Below, in pieces: positions 35,488-43,189 of a stretch of 64,000 nt of DNA (the first letter of the stretch is position 1; every line of letters starts with the position of its first letter). The stretch covers positions 248,001-312,000 of the forward strand of contig NZ_CP087879.1 of assembly GCF_021442325.1 (NCBI RefSeq), read 5' to 3'. The DNA is from Agromyces marinus (GTDB taxonomy: Bacteria; Actinomycetota; Actinomycetes; Actinomycetales; Microbacteriaceae). A program made the position numbers and the translations under genes. The notes below the pieces were generated by a model. The model did not search any database, had not been told where the DNA came from, and saw only the letters and a list, made by a program, of their open reading frames with translations.

Positions 35488-36780
35488 GTGAAACTCATCA
35501 AGCGGACGCTCGGCATCGTCGGAGTCGTCACGGCGGGCACACTGGTGCTCAGCGGGTGTGCGGGCTTCGGCGGAGGCGGGTCAGAGGGCGACGAGCAGTC
35601 GCTCACCTTCACCACCTGGGGCAGCGAAGCCGAAGAGGTCAGCTTCCAGGAACTCATCGACCAGTTCGAAGCCGAGAACGAGGGCGCGGAGATCAAGCTG
35701 AACGTCGTGCCCTACGACCAGATGTTCTCGAACATCGACGCACAGCTCTCGTCGGGGAATGCCCCCGACCTCTTCCGCGCCGACTACGGCAACCTCGGCG
35801 TCTACTCGAGCCAGGGGCAGCTCCTGGACCTCTCCGATGCCTTCTCGGATGACGAGGCGTCGGAGTTCACCCCGGCGATGTGGGAGGCCGTCTCCTACGA
35901 CGGCGTGCCGTACGGCGTTCCCCACCAGACCGATGTCTCGGCGCTGCTCGTGAACATCCCGATGCTCACCGAAGCCGGCATCGACGTCGCCTCGCTGCCC
36001 ACGTCACAGGACGACGCATGGACCTGGGAGGAGTTCGCCTCGGTCGCAGGGCAACTGCGCGCGGCACTCCCGGCCGACGAGTACCCGTTCGTGTACAACT
36101 GGCAGCTCAACGGCGCGCCGCGGTGGCTGAGCTGGCTCTTCCAGGCCGACGGCACCTTCCTCGACGGCGACACCGCGACGATCGACTCGGCCGAGGGCGC
36201 GCGTGCGCTCGACTTCACCAAGAGCTTCTTCGAGAAGAACTGGGTGCCGCCGACGAGCTCGACCAAGGGCACCGTGTACGCCGACGCCCTGTTCACCGAG
36301 GGCACGGCCGCGATGGCCTTCATCGGGTCCTTCCTGGTTCCCGACATCGACCAGCTCGCCGGGTTCGAGTGGACCGCCATCCCGATGCCCAAGGATGAGC
36401 GTGGCGCGACCGACCTCGGCGGAAACGCCCTCGTCGCGACGAAGGACACCAAGAACCCCGAGCTCGCGGCCGAGTTCCTGAAGTTCATGGTCTCGGCCGA
36501 CGCGATGGCGCTGTTCTGCGGCAACACCAACGAACTGCCGACGCGCATCGACCTCGAAGGCGATGCGGTCGAGTTCAAGGTGCGTCCCGACGTCATGCCC
36601 GTCTTCGTCGATCAGGCGGCGACGATCGAGGCCGAAGACGTCAAGCAGCTGACCTCGCCGGCGATGGCCGCCGTGAACACCGCGCTCCAGGACCAGCTCG
36701 AGGCGGCCTTCATCGGCGGCCAGTCGACCGCCGAGACCCTGGAGAACCTCAGCGCGGCGATCGAGGAAGCGGCGAACTAA
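35488..36780 (+). CDS. ABC sugar transporter substrate-binding lipoprotein
   Basis: The 430-residue exported lipoprotein begins at GTG 35488, with GGAGGAG about 9 nt upstream. It has a lipobox LVLSGC (Cys about 21) and a family-1 solute-binding fold (LTFTTWGSEAEEVSFQELID, GVPYGVPHQTDVSALLVN, MAFIGSFLVPDIDQ). It is the receptor of a CUT1 importer with the next two genes. Divergence from the SIS/PfkB operon suggests a phosphorylatable sugar conjugate such as an Amadori product; this ligand is inference. Confidence 0.9.
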   Translation: MKLIKRTLGIVGVVTAGTLVLSGCAGFGGGGSEGDEQSLTFTTWGSEAEEVSFQELIDQFEAENEGAEIKLNVVPYDQMFSNIDAQLSSGNAPDLFRADYGNLGVYSSQGQLLDLSDAFSDDEASEFTPAMWEAVSYDGVPYGVPHQTDVSALLVNIPMLTEAGIDVASLPTSQDDAWTWEEFASVAGQLRAALPADEYPFVYNWQLNGAPRWLSWLFQADGTFLDGDTATIDSAEGARALDFTKSFFEKNWVPPTSSTKGTVYADALFTEGTAAMAFIGSFLVPDIDQLAGFEWTAIPMPKDERGATDLGGNALVATKDTKNPELAAEFLKFMVSADAMALFCGNTNELPTRIDLEGDAVEFKVRPDVMPVFVDQAATIEAEDVKQLTSPAMAAVNTALQDQLEAAFIGGQSTAETLENLSAAIEEAAN

Positions 36781-37721
36781 TGACCACCACGACCGCCCGC
36801 GGCCGGGAGAGCGCCCCCGCGCCGACCCGCCCGCGGGCGGCGCGCCGCGCCGCCCGCTTCAAGGAGTCCCTCGTCGGCTGGGGCTTCACCGCACCGAACC
36901 TCGTCCTGATGACGATGTTCCTGTTCGTGCCGATGGTCTGGGCACTCGTCCTGTCGTTCCAGGACACCCAGGGCTTCGGGGATCCGGAGTGGGTCGGCGC
37001 AGCCAACTACGCGACGCTCGTCAGCGACCCGGTGTTCTGGCGGAGCCTGTTCAACACCCTCGTCTTCACCGCGGCGACGGTCCCGATCGAACTCGCGGGC
37101 GGGCTCGGGCTCGCCGTGCTGCTGAACTCGGTCCTGCCCGCGCGTGGGGTCTTCCGGACGATCATCGTGCTGCCGATGGTCATCTCGGGCGTCGCCTCGG
37201 GCATGATCGCCGTCATCCTCTTCTACGAGTCCAACGGCCTCATCAACAAGGTGCTCGTCGCGACGGGGCTCGATCCCGTCGCATGGCAGTCGCAGGGCGG
37301 CCCCGCGATGGTGTCCGTCGTCATCGCCGCGATCTGGTTGCGGATCGGGTTCAACATGATCATCTACCTGGCGGGGCTCCAGAACATCTCGCCCGAGATG
37401 TACGAGGCCGCTCGCATCGACGGAGCGAGCCGGTGGCAGCAGTTCCGTTCGGTCACCGTGCCGCTCGTCGGCCCCTCCACGTTCTTCCTGCTCATCATGA
37501 ACGTCATCGCGTCGTTCCAGGTGTTCGACCTGATCTTCGTGATGACCGGCGGCGGACCGGGCAACGCGACGTCGGTACTCGGAACGTACGCCTACCGGAA
37601 CGGATTCCAGATCCGCGAGCAGGGCTACGGCGCGGCGATCGGCATCGTGATCCTCATCATCACGCTCATCTTCACGTACATCCAGTGGAAGACGAGCCGG
37701 ACGCGGGATCTCGCGGAGTAG
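36780..37721 (+). CDS. ABC sugar transporter permease (MalF-type)
   Basis: The 313-residue protein has a basic N-terminus, six membrane segments, the EAA loop EMYEAARIDGASRWQQFRSV and the family pattern FDLIFVMTGGGPGNATSVLGTY. Its ATG overlaps the binding-protein stop by one base (TAATG). It pairs with the next gene to form the membrane channel. No ATPase gene is present in the cluster. Confidence 0.92.
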   Translation: MTTTTARGRESAPAPTRPRAARRAARFKESLVGWGFTAPNLVLMTMFLFVPMVWALVLSFQDTQGFGDPEWVGAANYATLVSDPVFWRSLFNTLVFTAATVPIELAGGLGLAVLLNSVLPARGVFRTIIVLPMVISGVASGMIAVILFYESNGLINKVLVATGLDPVAWQSQGGPAMVSVVIAAIWLRIGFNMIIYLAGLQNISPEMYEAARIDGASRWQQFRSVTVPLVGPSTFFLLIMNVIASFQVFDLIFVMTGGGPGNATSVLGTYAYRNGFQIREQGYGAAIGIVILIITLIFTYIQWKTSRTRDLAE

Positions 37722-37730
37722 GAGCACATC

Positions 37731-38645
37731 ATGGCAAACACCACTGCGATGCTGGAGATCGCCGAGGCCGAGATCCTCGGCGACCGGAAGGCCGCAAGCC
37801 TGCGTCGTCGTCGTCGCCGTCGTCGCTCGGCCGACCGCAAGGGGGTCGTGCTGCGAACGATCGTCGCGATCGTCGTGGCGGCGATCGTGGTCTTCCCGCT
37901 CTACTGGATGGTCGTCGTCGCCTTCTCGCCGCGAGGCGAGGTGTTCGAGCCGGGGCTTCGGCTGTGGCCGTCGACGCTGACGATGGAGAACTTCGAGAAG
38001 GTCTTCGATCGCGTCCCCGTCGTCGCCTGGTTCGGGAACTCGGTCGTCATCGGGTTGTTCGTCACGGCGCTGACGGTCATCGTCAACCTGCTCGCGGGCT
38101 ACGCCTTCGCTCGGCTCCGCTTCCGCGGTCGCAACGCCGTCTTCCTGCTGGTCCTGTCCACGATGATGATCCCCGTGCAGGCGATCATGGTCGCGCAGTT
38201 CAAGCTCGTGACGGGTCTCGGGGTCTACGGAACCTACTGGGGCGTCATCCTCCCGGCTTCGGCGGCCGCGTTCGGCATCTTCCTCGCCCGGCAGTTCTTC
38301 ATCGGCATCCCCGATGAGATCGTCGAGGCGGCGCGAATCGACGGTGCCGGACACCTTCGGATCTTCCTCCAGGTCGTCCTGCCGCTGTGCAAGCCACTCA
38401 TCGCGGTGCTGACCCTGCTGACCCTCATGGGCAGTTGGAACGACTTCGCCTGGCCGTTGATCGCGCTGAACGACAACGAGCTGTTCACCCTGCCGATCGG
38501 TCTGCTGTACCTGCAGAACCAGACCGCGCCCGACTACAACGCGATCATGGCGCTCGCCCTCATCTCCGTCCTGCCGATGGTGCTGCTGTTCCTGTTCTTC
38601 CAGCGCTACTTCGTGCAGGGCTTCGCCAGGAGTGGAATCAAATGA
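37731..38645 (+). CDS. ABC sugar transporter permease (MalG-type)
   Basis: The 304-residue protein has an arginine-rich N-terminal patch (RRRRRRRRSADRKG, about 23-36), six membrane segments, and the EAA loop EIVEAARIDGAGHLRIFLQV. It is the second CUT1 permease. A GGAG lies about 6 nt upstream, and it starts 9 nt after the first permease. The Arg-run is encoded by repeated CGT codons, which could slow translation or simply anchor the N-terminus on the cytoplasmic face. Confidence 0.92.
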   Translation: MANTTAMLEIAEAEILGDRKAASLRRRRRRRRSADRKGVVLRTIVAIVVAAIVVFPLYWMVVVAFSPRGEVFEPGLRLWPSTLTMENFEKVFDRVPVVAWFGNSVVIGLFVTALTVIVNLLAGYAFARLRFRGRNAVFLLVLSTMMIPVQAIMVAQFKLVTGLGVYGTYWGVILPASAAAFGIFLARQFFIGIPDEIVEAARIDGAGHLRIFLQVVLPLCKPLIAVLTLLTLMGSWNDFAWPLIALNDNELFTLPIGLLYLQNQTAPDYNAIMALALISVLPMVLLFLFFQRYFVQGFARSGIK

Positions 38646-39649
38646 CCCTGACCTACCTCTGCACGCTGCCACTCCCGGACTCCTGGTTCGAGCAGCTCGC
38701 CGACCGAATGCCCGACGTCGAGATCCACAGGCACGCGCCCGACTCCACCCCGTCGGCGGAGCTGCTCGCCGAGGTCGACCTGTTGCACACGAGCGAATGG
38801 CTGCCCGAGGCCGCAGCGGTCCCGGCCCTGCGATGCGTGCAGCTCGACACCTCGGGTGTGGACCACGTCCGGGGGACGTCGTTGTGGGACAGCGAGATCC
38901 CGATCGCGACCCTCGGCGGCATCGCGCCGATCCCGATGGCCGAGTACGCGATGATGGCGATCCTCGAGCTCTCGCACCGGATGCCGCTCATCGAGCGCCA
39001 CCGCGCCGACAGGACCTGGCCGACGAACGCCGAGCGGCTCGCGACGCTGACGCCGAGGGAGCTGCGCGGGGCGACCGTGGGGATCGTGGGATACGGCCGG
39101 ATCGGCCGCGAGATCTCGCGACTCGCCGAGGTGTTCGGCATGAACGTGCTCGGTGTCAGCCGATCCGGTCGGCCGCCGGTCGACGCCGAGAAGTTCGACA
39201 CCGGGCGTCGCTCCGTCGCCGAGGACCGGGCCGAGCTGTTCGCAATGGACCGGCTCGATGAGGTGCTCCGTCGAAGCGACTTCCTCGTGGTCGTCGTCCC
39301 GCTCACGGAACTGACCCGCGGCATGATCGGCGCGCAGCAGCTCGACCTCCTGCCGCCGGGGGCCCACGTGATCAACATCGCGCGCGGAGGCATCGTCGAC
39401 GAGTCGGCGCTGCTGGAACGGGTTCGCGACGGCCGGATCGCAGGGGTGGCGCTGGACGTGTTCGACGATGAGCCGCTTCCGCCGACCTCGGCCTGGTGGT
39501 CGGAGCCGAACGCGCTGGTCACCCCGCACGTCGCCGGACTCGCGCCGCAGTACCATGCACAGACGCTGGATCTCGTCGTCGAGAATCTGACGCGTCTCGC
39601 CGAGAACAGGCCGATCGTGAATGAGGTGGACCGTGCCGCAGGCTACTGA
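38642..39649 (+). CDS. D-isomer-specific 2-hydroxyacid dehydrogenase family protein
   Basis: The 335-residue protein has the catalytic domain halves at both ends and a central NAD domain with TVGIVGYGRIGREISRLAEVFG (GxGxxG). Active-site regions are INIARGGIVDESALLERV (Arg), DVFDDEPLPPTS (Glu) and NALVTPHVAG (His), all present. It reduces a 2-keto acid or oxidises a D-2-hydroxyacid with NAD(P). ATG 38642 overlaps the permease stop (ATGA), placing it in the importer operon. Confidence 0.9.
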   Translation: MTLTYLCTLPLPDSWFEQLADRMPDVEIHRHAPDSTPSAELLAEVDLLHTSEWLPEAAAVPALRCVQLDTSGVDHVRGTSLWDSEIPIATLGGIAPIPMAEYAMMAILELSHRMPLIERHRADRTWPTNAERLATLTPRELRGATVGIVGYGRIGREISRLAEVFGMNVLGVSRSGRPPVDAEKFDTGRRSVAEDRAELFAMDRLDEVLRRSDFLVVVVPLTELTRGMIGAQQLDLLPPGAHVINIARGGIVDESALLERVRDGRIAGVALDVFDDEPLPPTSAWWSEPNALVTPHVAGLAPQYHAQTLDLVVENLTRLAENRPIVNEVDRAAGY

Positions 39650-40412
39650 ACCGCTGCTGGGGCCGAAGCGGCAACGCGAGCTGCTGAACTACATCCGTGC
39701 TTCGGGTGCAGGATCGGTCAACGAACTCGCCCGACACCTCAACGTGAGCGCATCCACCGTGCGCCGCGACCTCAACGAACTCCAGGACCGTGGCCTCCTC
39801 GAGCGGGTTCACGGCGGTGCGGCGCAGATCGATGACGACATCGAGCCGCTCCGCCAGCAGCGCGAAGTCTCGTTCGCTGCTGAGAAGCGGCGGATCGGGC
39901 AGGCGGCCGCCGCCCACATCGTCCAGGATTCCACCGTCCTGATCACCGGCGGCACGACCACCGAGGCGATGCTGCCGTTCCTCGGCGGGATCCAGGGGTT
40001 GACGGTGCTCACCAACAGCATCACGGTGGTCAATCGGCTCGCGCCGATGACGGACATCGACGTCATCGTGCTCGGGGGGCTGCTGCGCAGGCAGGAGATG
40101 AGTCTGCTCGGCCATCTCACGGTGGCGGCCGTCGCCGAGTTCGGGATCGACCAGGTGTACATCGGCGCGTTCGGCGTCGACCCCGAGAACGGCATCACCG
40201 GGACCAACCTCTCCGAGACCCAGACCGATCGCGCGCTCTCGACCTCCGCGGCCGAGCTCATCGTGCTCGCCGACCACTCGAAGCTCAGCCGGCGCGGACC
40301 GGTCCGACTGGTCCCGAACAGCGGTATCGCACGCCTGATCGTCGACGACGGCGCCGACGAACTGACGATCGCACGATTCAGGCAAGCCGGGGTGACCGTC
40401 GAGACATGCTGA
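39633..40412 (+). CDS. DeoR-family transcriptional regulator
   Basis: The 259-residue protein has a DeoR helix-turn-helix (GSVNELARHLNVSASTVRRD followed by LNELQDRGLLERVHGGA, about 26-62) and a sugar-phosphate-sensing C-terminal domain (TVLITGGTTTEAMLPFL, GAFGVDPENGITGTNLSE, SELIVLADHSKL-like). GTG 39633 is preferred because GAGGTGG precedes it; ATG 39621 is an alternative four codons longer. Such regulators respond to phosphorylated sugars and probably control this island, including the importer promoter and possibly the operon at 43190. Confidence 0.9.
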   Translation: MPQATEPLLGPKRQRELLNYIRASGAGSVNELARHLNVSASTVRRDLNELQDRGLLERVHGGAAQIDDDIEPLRQQREVSFAAEKRRIGQAAAAHIVQDSTVLITGGTTTEAMLPFLGGIQGLTVLTNSITVVNRLAPMTDIDVIVLGGLLRRQEMSLLGHLTVAAVAEFGIDQVYIGAFGVDPENGITGTNLSETQTDRALSTSAAELIVLADHSKLSRRGPVRLVPNSGIARLIVDDGADELTIARFRQAGVTVETC

Positions 40413-41302
40413 CTTCGACTGCCCACCTGGTGGGCGGGCTGGGCGCGAGCCTGCCCGCGATCGCCGCATTCAACGTCATCACGCTGGAGTTCGCACAGGG
40501 GATCGTCGCCGGCGCCGAGCGCGCGGGCGCACCGGTCCTCCTGTCGATCAGCCACAATGCCGTGAGGTTCCACGGCGGCCTCGGGGCCATCGCGGCCGGG
40601 TGCCTCGCCGTAGCCGAATCCGCCGCGGTGCCGGTGGCGCTGCACCTGGACCATTGCGAGGACGAGGAGCTCGTGCTCGAGGCCGCCGACGTGGGCTTCG
40701 CCTCGGCGATGTTCGACGCGTCCCGGCTCCCGTACTCCGAGAACGTGGCGGCGACGGCGCGCGTCGCCGGGCTCGGGCGAGAGCGCGGCCTCTGGATGGA
40801 GGCCGAACTCGGAGAGATCGGCGGCAAGGACGGCGCGCACGCTCCCGGCGTCCGAACCGATCCGGGCGAGGCCGCCGCGTTCGTCGCGTCGACCGGCGTC
40901 GACGGGCTGGCGGTCGCGGTGGGGACCTCCCATGCGATGACCACTCGCACGGCCCGGCCAGACGAGGAGCTCATCGCGAGGCTCGCGTCGACGCTCGAGG
41001 TCCCGCTGGTGCTGCACGGCTCCTCGGGGGTCGACGACGAGGGCCTGCGCGGTGCGGTGGCCGCCGGCATCCGGAAGGTCAACGTCGGGACGCAGCTCTC
41101 GGCGGCGTACTCGGGTGCGCTCGCCGAGTCCATCGGGGCACGCCCCGACCCCCGGCCGTCGTTGGCCGCTGCACGCGACGCGATCGCCGACGCGGTCGAG
41201 CATCTCGTGCGCGTCATCTCATTCCCCGCACGAACCGAACGTCCTGAAAGTGAGGAACACCATGTCCGCAACAGTGTCCGGACCCTCGACCCACGAGGGT
41301 GA
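40406..41302 (+). CDS. Class II (zinc) ketose-bisphosphate aldolase, FbaA/GatY/KbaY family
   Basis: The 298-residue protein shows PAIAAFNVITLEFAQGIV, the zinc/catalytic HLDHCEDEELVLEA, MEAELGEIGG, a zinc histidine in VAVGTSHAM, LHGSSGV and KVNVGTQL. These are class II aldolase landmarks. It would split a ketose 1-phosphate or 1,6-bisphosphate to DHAP and an aldehyde. It overlaps the regulator gene by 7 nt, and its last 13 codons overlap the next gene by 41 nt. The kinase at 47740 could supply its substrate. Confidence 0.88.
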   Translation: MLTSTAHLVGGLGASLPAIAAFNVITLEFAQGIVAGAERAGAPVLLSISHNAVRFHGGLGAIAAGCLAVAESAAVPVALHLDHCEDEELVLEAADVGFASAMFDASRLPYSENVAATARVAGLGRERGLWMEAELGEIGGKDGAHAPGVRTDPGEAAAFVASTGVDGLAVAVGTSHAMTTRTARPDEELIARLASTLEVPLVLHGSSGVDDEGLRGAVAAGIRKVNVGTQLSAAYSGALAESIGARPDPRPSLAAARDAIADAVEHLVRVISFPARTERPESEEHHVRNSVRTLDPRG

Positions 41303-41639
41303 GCCGACCGCAGCGGAGCTGCTCGCGGCCGGCGACATCGTCGGGCTCATGCGCGCCTGCCACGACCGCCGTCTGGAGCGCGAAGGGATCCCGATGGTCA
41401 TCGGCCTCGCGGATGAACGCGGTGCCGTGCCCACCGCCGGGTCCGAGGCGCAGCTCGCCGAGGGTCGCGCGTACGCCGACGTGTTCGAGCGGTACTCCGC
41501 TGCACTCGTGCCCTGGGCGCGCAACGACGATGAGGGCGCGGTGATCACCGCGATGCAGGTCGTCGCCTACACCCACTTCGCCCCCGGTGCGGCGCCGGTC
41601 ACCGACGCCGCGAACGACTCGGAAGGAACTCCCGAATGA
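41262..41639 (+). CDS. Hypothetical protein, 125 residues
   Basis: I do not recognise a family. ATG 41262 is supported by GAGG 8 nt upstream, and the gene overlaps its neighbours at both ends (41 nt with the aldolase, 4 nt with the deacetylase-like gene). The middle is mixed helical (ELLAAGDIVGLMRACHDRRL, YADVFERYSAALVPWARNDD). There is no signal peptide or membrane segment. Conserved-looking charged residues and its operon position suggest a small soluble enzyme subunit or partner of the next protein. Confidence 0.65.
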   Translation: MSATVSGPSTHEGEPTAAELLAAGDIVGLMRACHDRRLEREGIPMVIGLADERGAVPTAGSEAQLAEGRAYADVFERYSAALVPWARNDDEGAVITAMQVVAYTHFAPGAAPVTDAANDSEGTPE

Positions 41640-42316
41640 CACAGCCATCGTTCCAGGCGCAGCGCGACCAGCTCCGCCGTGGCCACTTCATCCGCGTCGT
41701 GAACTACCACTCGACGCCGAACTCAGCTCGTGAGGAGTTGGCCGCCGAACTCGCCGGCTTCGCACGCGACTACGCCCCGGTGACGCTCGAGGATCTGGAT
41801 CGGCTGTTCGAGACCGGCACGTGGCACAAGGACAAGCCCGGGCTCATCCCGGTGTTCTACGAGGGCTATCGCAACTCGGCCACCGTCGCAGCCCCGTTGT
41901 GCGACGAACTTGGGCTGACCGGCTGGTTCCCGATCGCGACCTCGTTCGTCGAATGCGACCCCGAGTACCAGGAGGCGTTCGCCCGGGCGCACTGGATCTC
42001 GCTCGTGGAGGAGGACACGCGGGGTGGTCGGATCGCCATGAACTGGGACGAGGTCGCCGCCCTGTCGCAGCGTCACGTCGTCTTCCCGCACACCGCGCAC
42101 CATGAGGGCTTCGACACCGCCCTGTCGGATGCCGACATCCAGCGCGAGGTCGTCGACTCCAAGCGGGCCCTCGAGGCCGTCACCGGCCAGGAGGCACCGG
42201 CCTTCGTGTGGCTGCACGGGTCGTCCTACGGCCAGAGCCCGCTTCACGACCAGGCGGTCCGGGATGCCGGCTACCGCTATCAGTTCGCCAACACGATGAT
42301 CCACCGGATCAACTGA
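41636..42316 (+). CDS. Polysaccharide deacetylase (NodB/CE4)-like protein with altered motif 1
   Basis: The 226-residue protein resembles CE4 enzymes: IRVVNYHSTPN at the start, a central FPIATSFVE, the metal motif HTAHHEGFD (HxxxH) and a C-terminal GYRYQFANTM. The usual TFDDG of motif 1 appears replaced by PVFYEGYRNSA, so deacetylase activity is uncertain. It has no signal peptide, unlike most wall deacetylases, which suggests a cytoplasmic substrate. It is the last gene of the importer operon and is followed by a strong hairpin. Confidence 0.7.
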   Translation: MTQPSFQAQRDQLRRGHFIRVVNYHSTPNSAREELAAELAGFARDYAPVTLEDLDRLFETGTWHKDKPGLIPVFYEGYRNSATVAAPLCDELGLTGWFPIATSFVECDPEYQEAFARAHWISLVEEDTRGGRIAMNWDEVAALSQRHVVFPHTAHHEGFDTALSDADIQREVVDSKRALEAVTGQEAPAFVWLHGSSYGQSPLHDQAVRDAGYRYQFANTMIHRIN

Positions 42317-42323
42317 GACCGCG

Positions 42324-42356
42324 GGGCCCAGTGCCGGAGTGCCCGGCGCTGGGCCC
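42324..42356. terminator. Strong hairpin between convergent genes
   Basis: GGGCCCAG-T-GCCGG (42324-42337) pairs with CCGGC-G-CTGGGCCC (42343-42356) in a 14-bp stem with one G-U pair and a 5-nt loop, 7 nt after the deacetylase-like stop. It can serve both converging genes. Confidence 0.75.
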
Positions 42357-42424
42357 GTCCGCACGGTGGCGGCATGGGTGGGCACGTCGCCCGACCCGTG
42401 CGCGGGCCGGGCAGGCGCCCGGCG

Positions 42425-43138
42425 TCACGAGGATGAGTCGGGCACTCCCAGGTGGCGGACGAGTCCGTCGGATCCGCGCCAGACGAGCTCCGTGGTCCCG
42501 CCGTTCCGCGTGGATCGCGCCGATCGGGCGCTTCCGGGCTCGGCATCCTCGACGCCCGCTTCGGCGAGCCTCGCCTGCGTCGGTCGATCGCCGATGCCAC
42601 CGATGCCCTCACCATCCACTCGCTCCCAGCTCCGCTCCGGATATGCCGCTCCCGTCGAGCGGCGGGTGAGCGTCGAGCCGTCGCGGAGCGACAGGTGCAC
42701 GGTGATCCGACCGTCGTCGTGCTCGGCGTCGAATGCGACGACCCCCGTCTCGACATCGGCGGTGCGTCGGGTGAAGCCGGGGCCCGGAGACCAGTACCAG
42801 CTCTGCAGGTCGCCGTTCTCGGTGAGCGCGATCACCTCGAGGTGATCCGGTCCGAGTGTCGACTGGAGGATGCAGACGTCGCGGTATCGGTGGCCCGCGG
42901 CGAAATGCAGCCCGTCGCTCCACGATCCGGGCGGGACGTCGGGCGTTTCGAGCGGGTCCGACGCGAGATCGGAGTTGAACCAGAAGACCCAGAGGCCGTC
43001 GGATCGGTCGCATGCGACCAGTTCGAGGTTTCCGCGTGCGCCGTACACGCCCTGAGTGACCGAGGCCGGCCCGACGGTGGGGCGTGATCGGCCCACCACG
43101 ACTGCTGTTTGTGAGTGCATCTGCTCATTCTTGCTCAT
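42425..43138 (-). CDS. Hypothetical protein, possible beta-propeller/lectin-like repeats
   Basis: The protein is up to 237 residues and has no signal peptide. It shows repeated short units, for example GNLELVACDRSDGLWVFWFN and LEVIALTENGDLQSWYWSPG, a pattern like the bladed repeats of PLL- or fucolectin-type beta-propellers; this is a guess. Starts at 43138 or 43120 are possible and neither has a convincing ribosome site. Both lie inside the candidate regulatory region of the FAH operon, so the true start may be further downstream, near GTG codons at VVVGRS. Confidence 0.55.
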   Translation of the reverse strand: MSKNEQMHSQTAVVVGRSRPTVGPASVTQGVYGARGNLELVACDRSDGLWVFWFNSDLASDPLETPDVPPGSWSDGLHFAAGHRYRDVCILQSTLGPDHLEVIALTENGDLQSWYWSPGPGFTRRTADVETGVVAFDAEHDDGRITVHLSLRDGSTLTRRSTGAAYPERSWERVDGEGIGGIGDRPTQARLAEAGVEDAEPGSARSARSTRNGGTTELVWRGSDGLVRHLGVPDSSS

Positions 43139-43177
43139 ATGTGAGTAGTTGTGGCAAGATGATCGCGACGGATCATC
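43121..43177 (+). promoter_or_regulatory. Candidate promoter and operators of the FAH-GH4-dehydratase operon
   Basis: TGCTCAT occurs twice as a direct repeat 10 bp apart (43122-43128 and 43132-43138). Its extended form CTGCTCATT is the complement of AATGAGCAG at the importer promoter. TTGCTC (43131-43136) and CAAGAT (43155-43160) could be -35/-10 boxes with 18-bp spacing. GATGATC (43158-43164) and GATCATC (43171-43177) form a 7-bp inverted repeat just after. Confidence 0.45.
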
Positions 43178-43189
43178 CGAAGGAGTGTC

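Noticed and set aside
37800-37840. Run of CGT codons in the second permease as a tandem-repeat element
   Set aside because: It encodes an arginine-rich N-terminal patch in frame with a normal permease and is short; treated as coding sequence.
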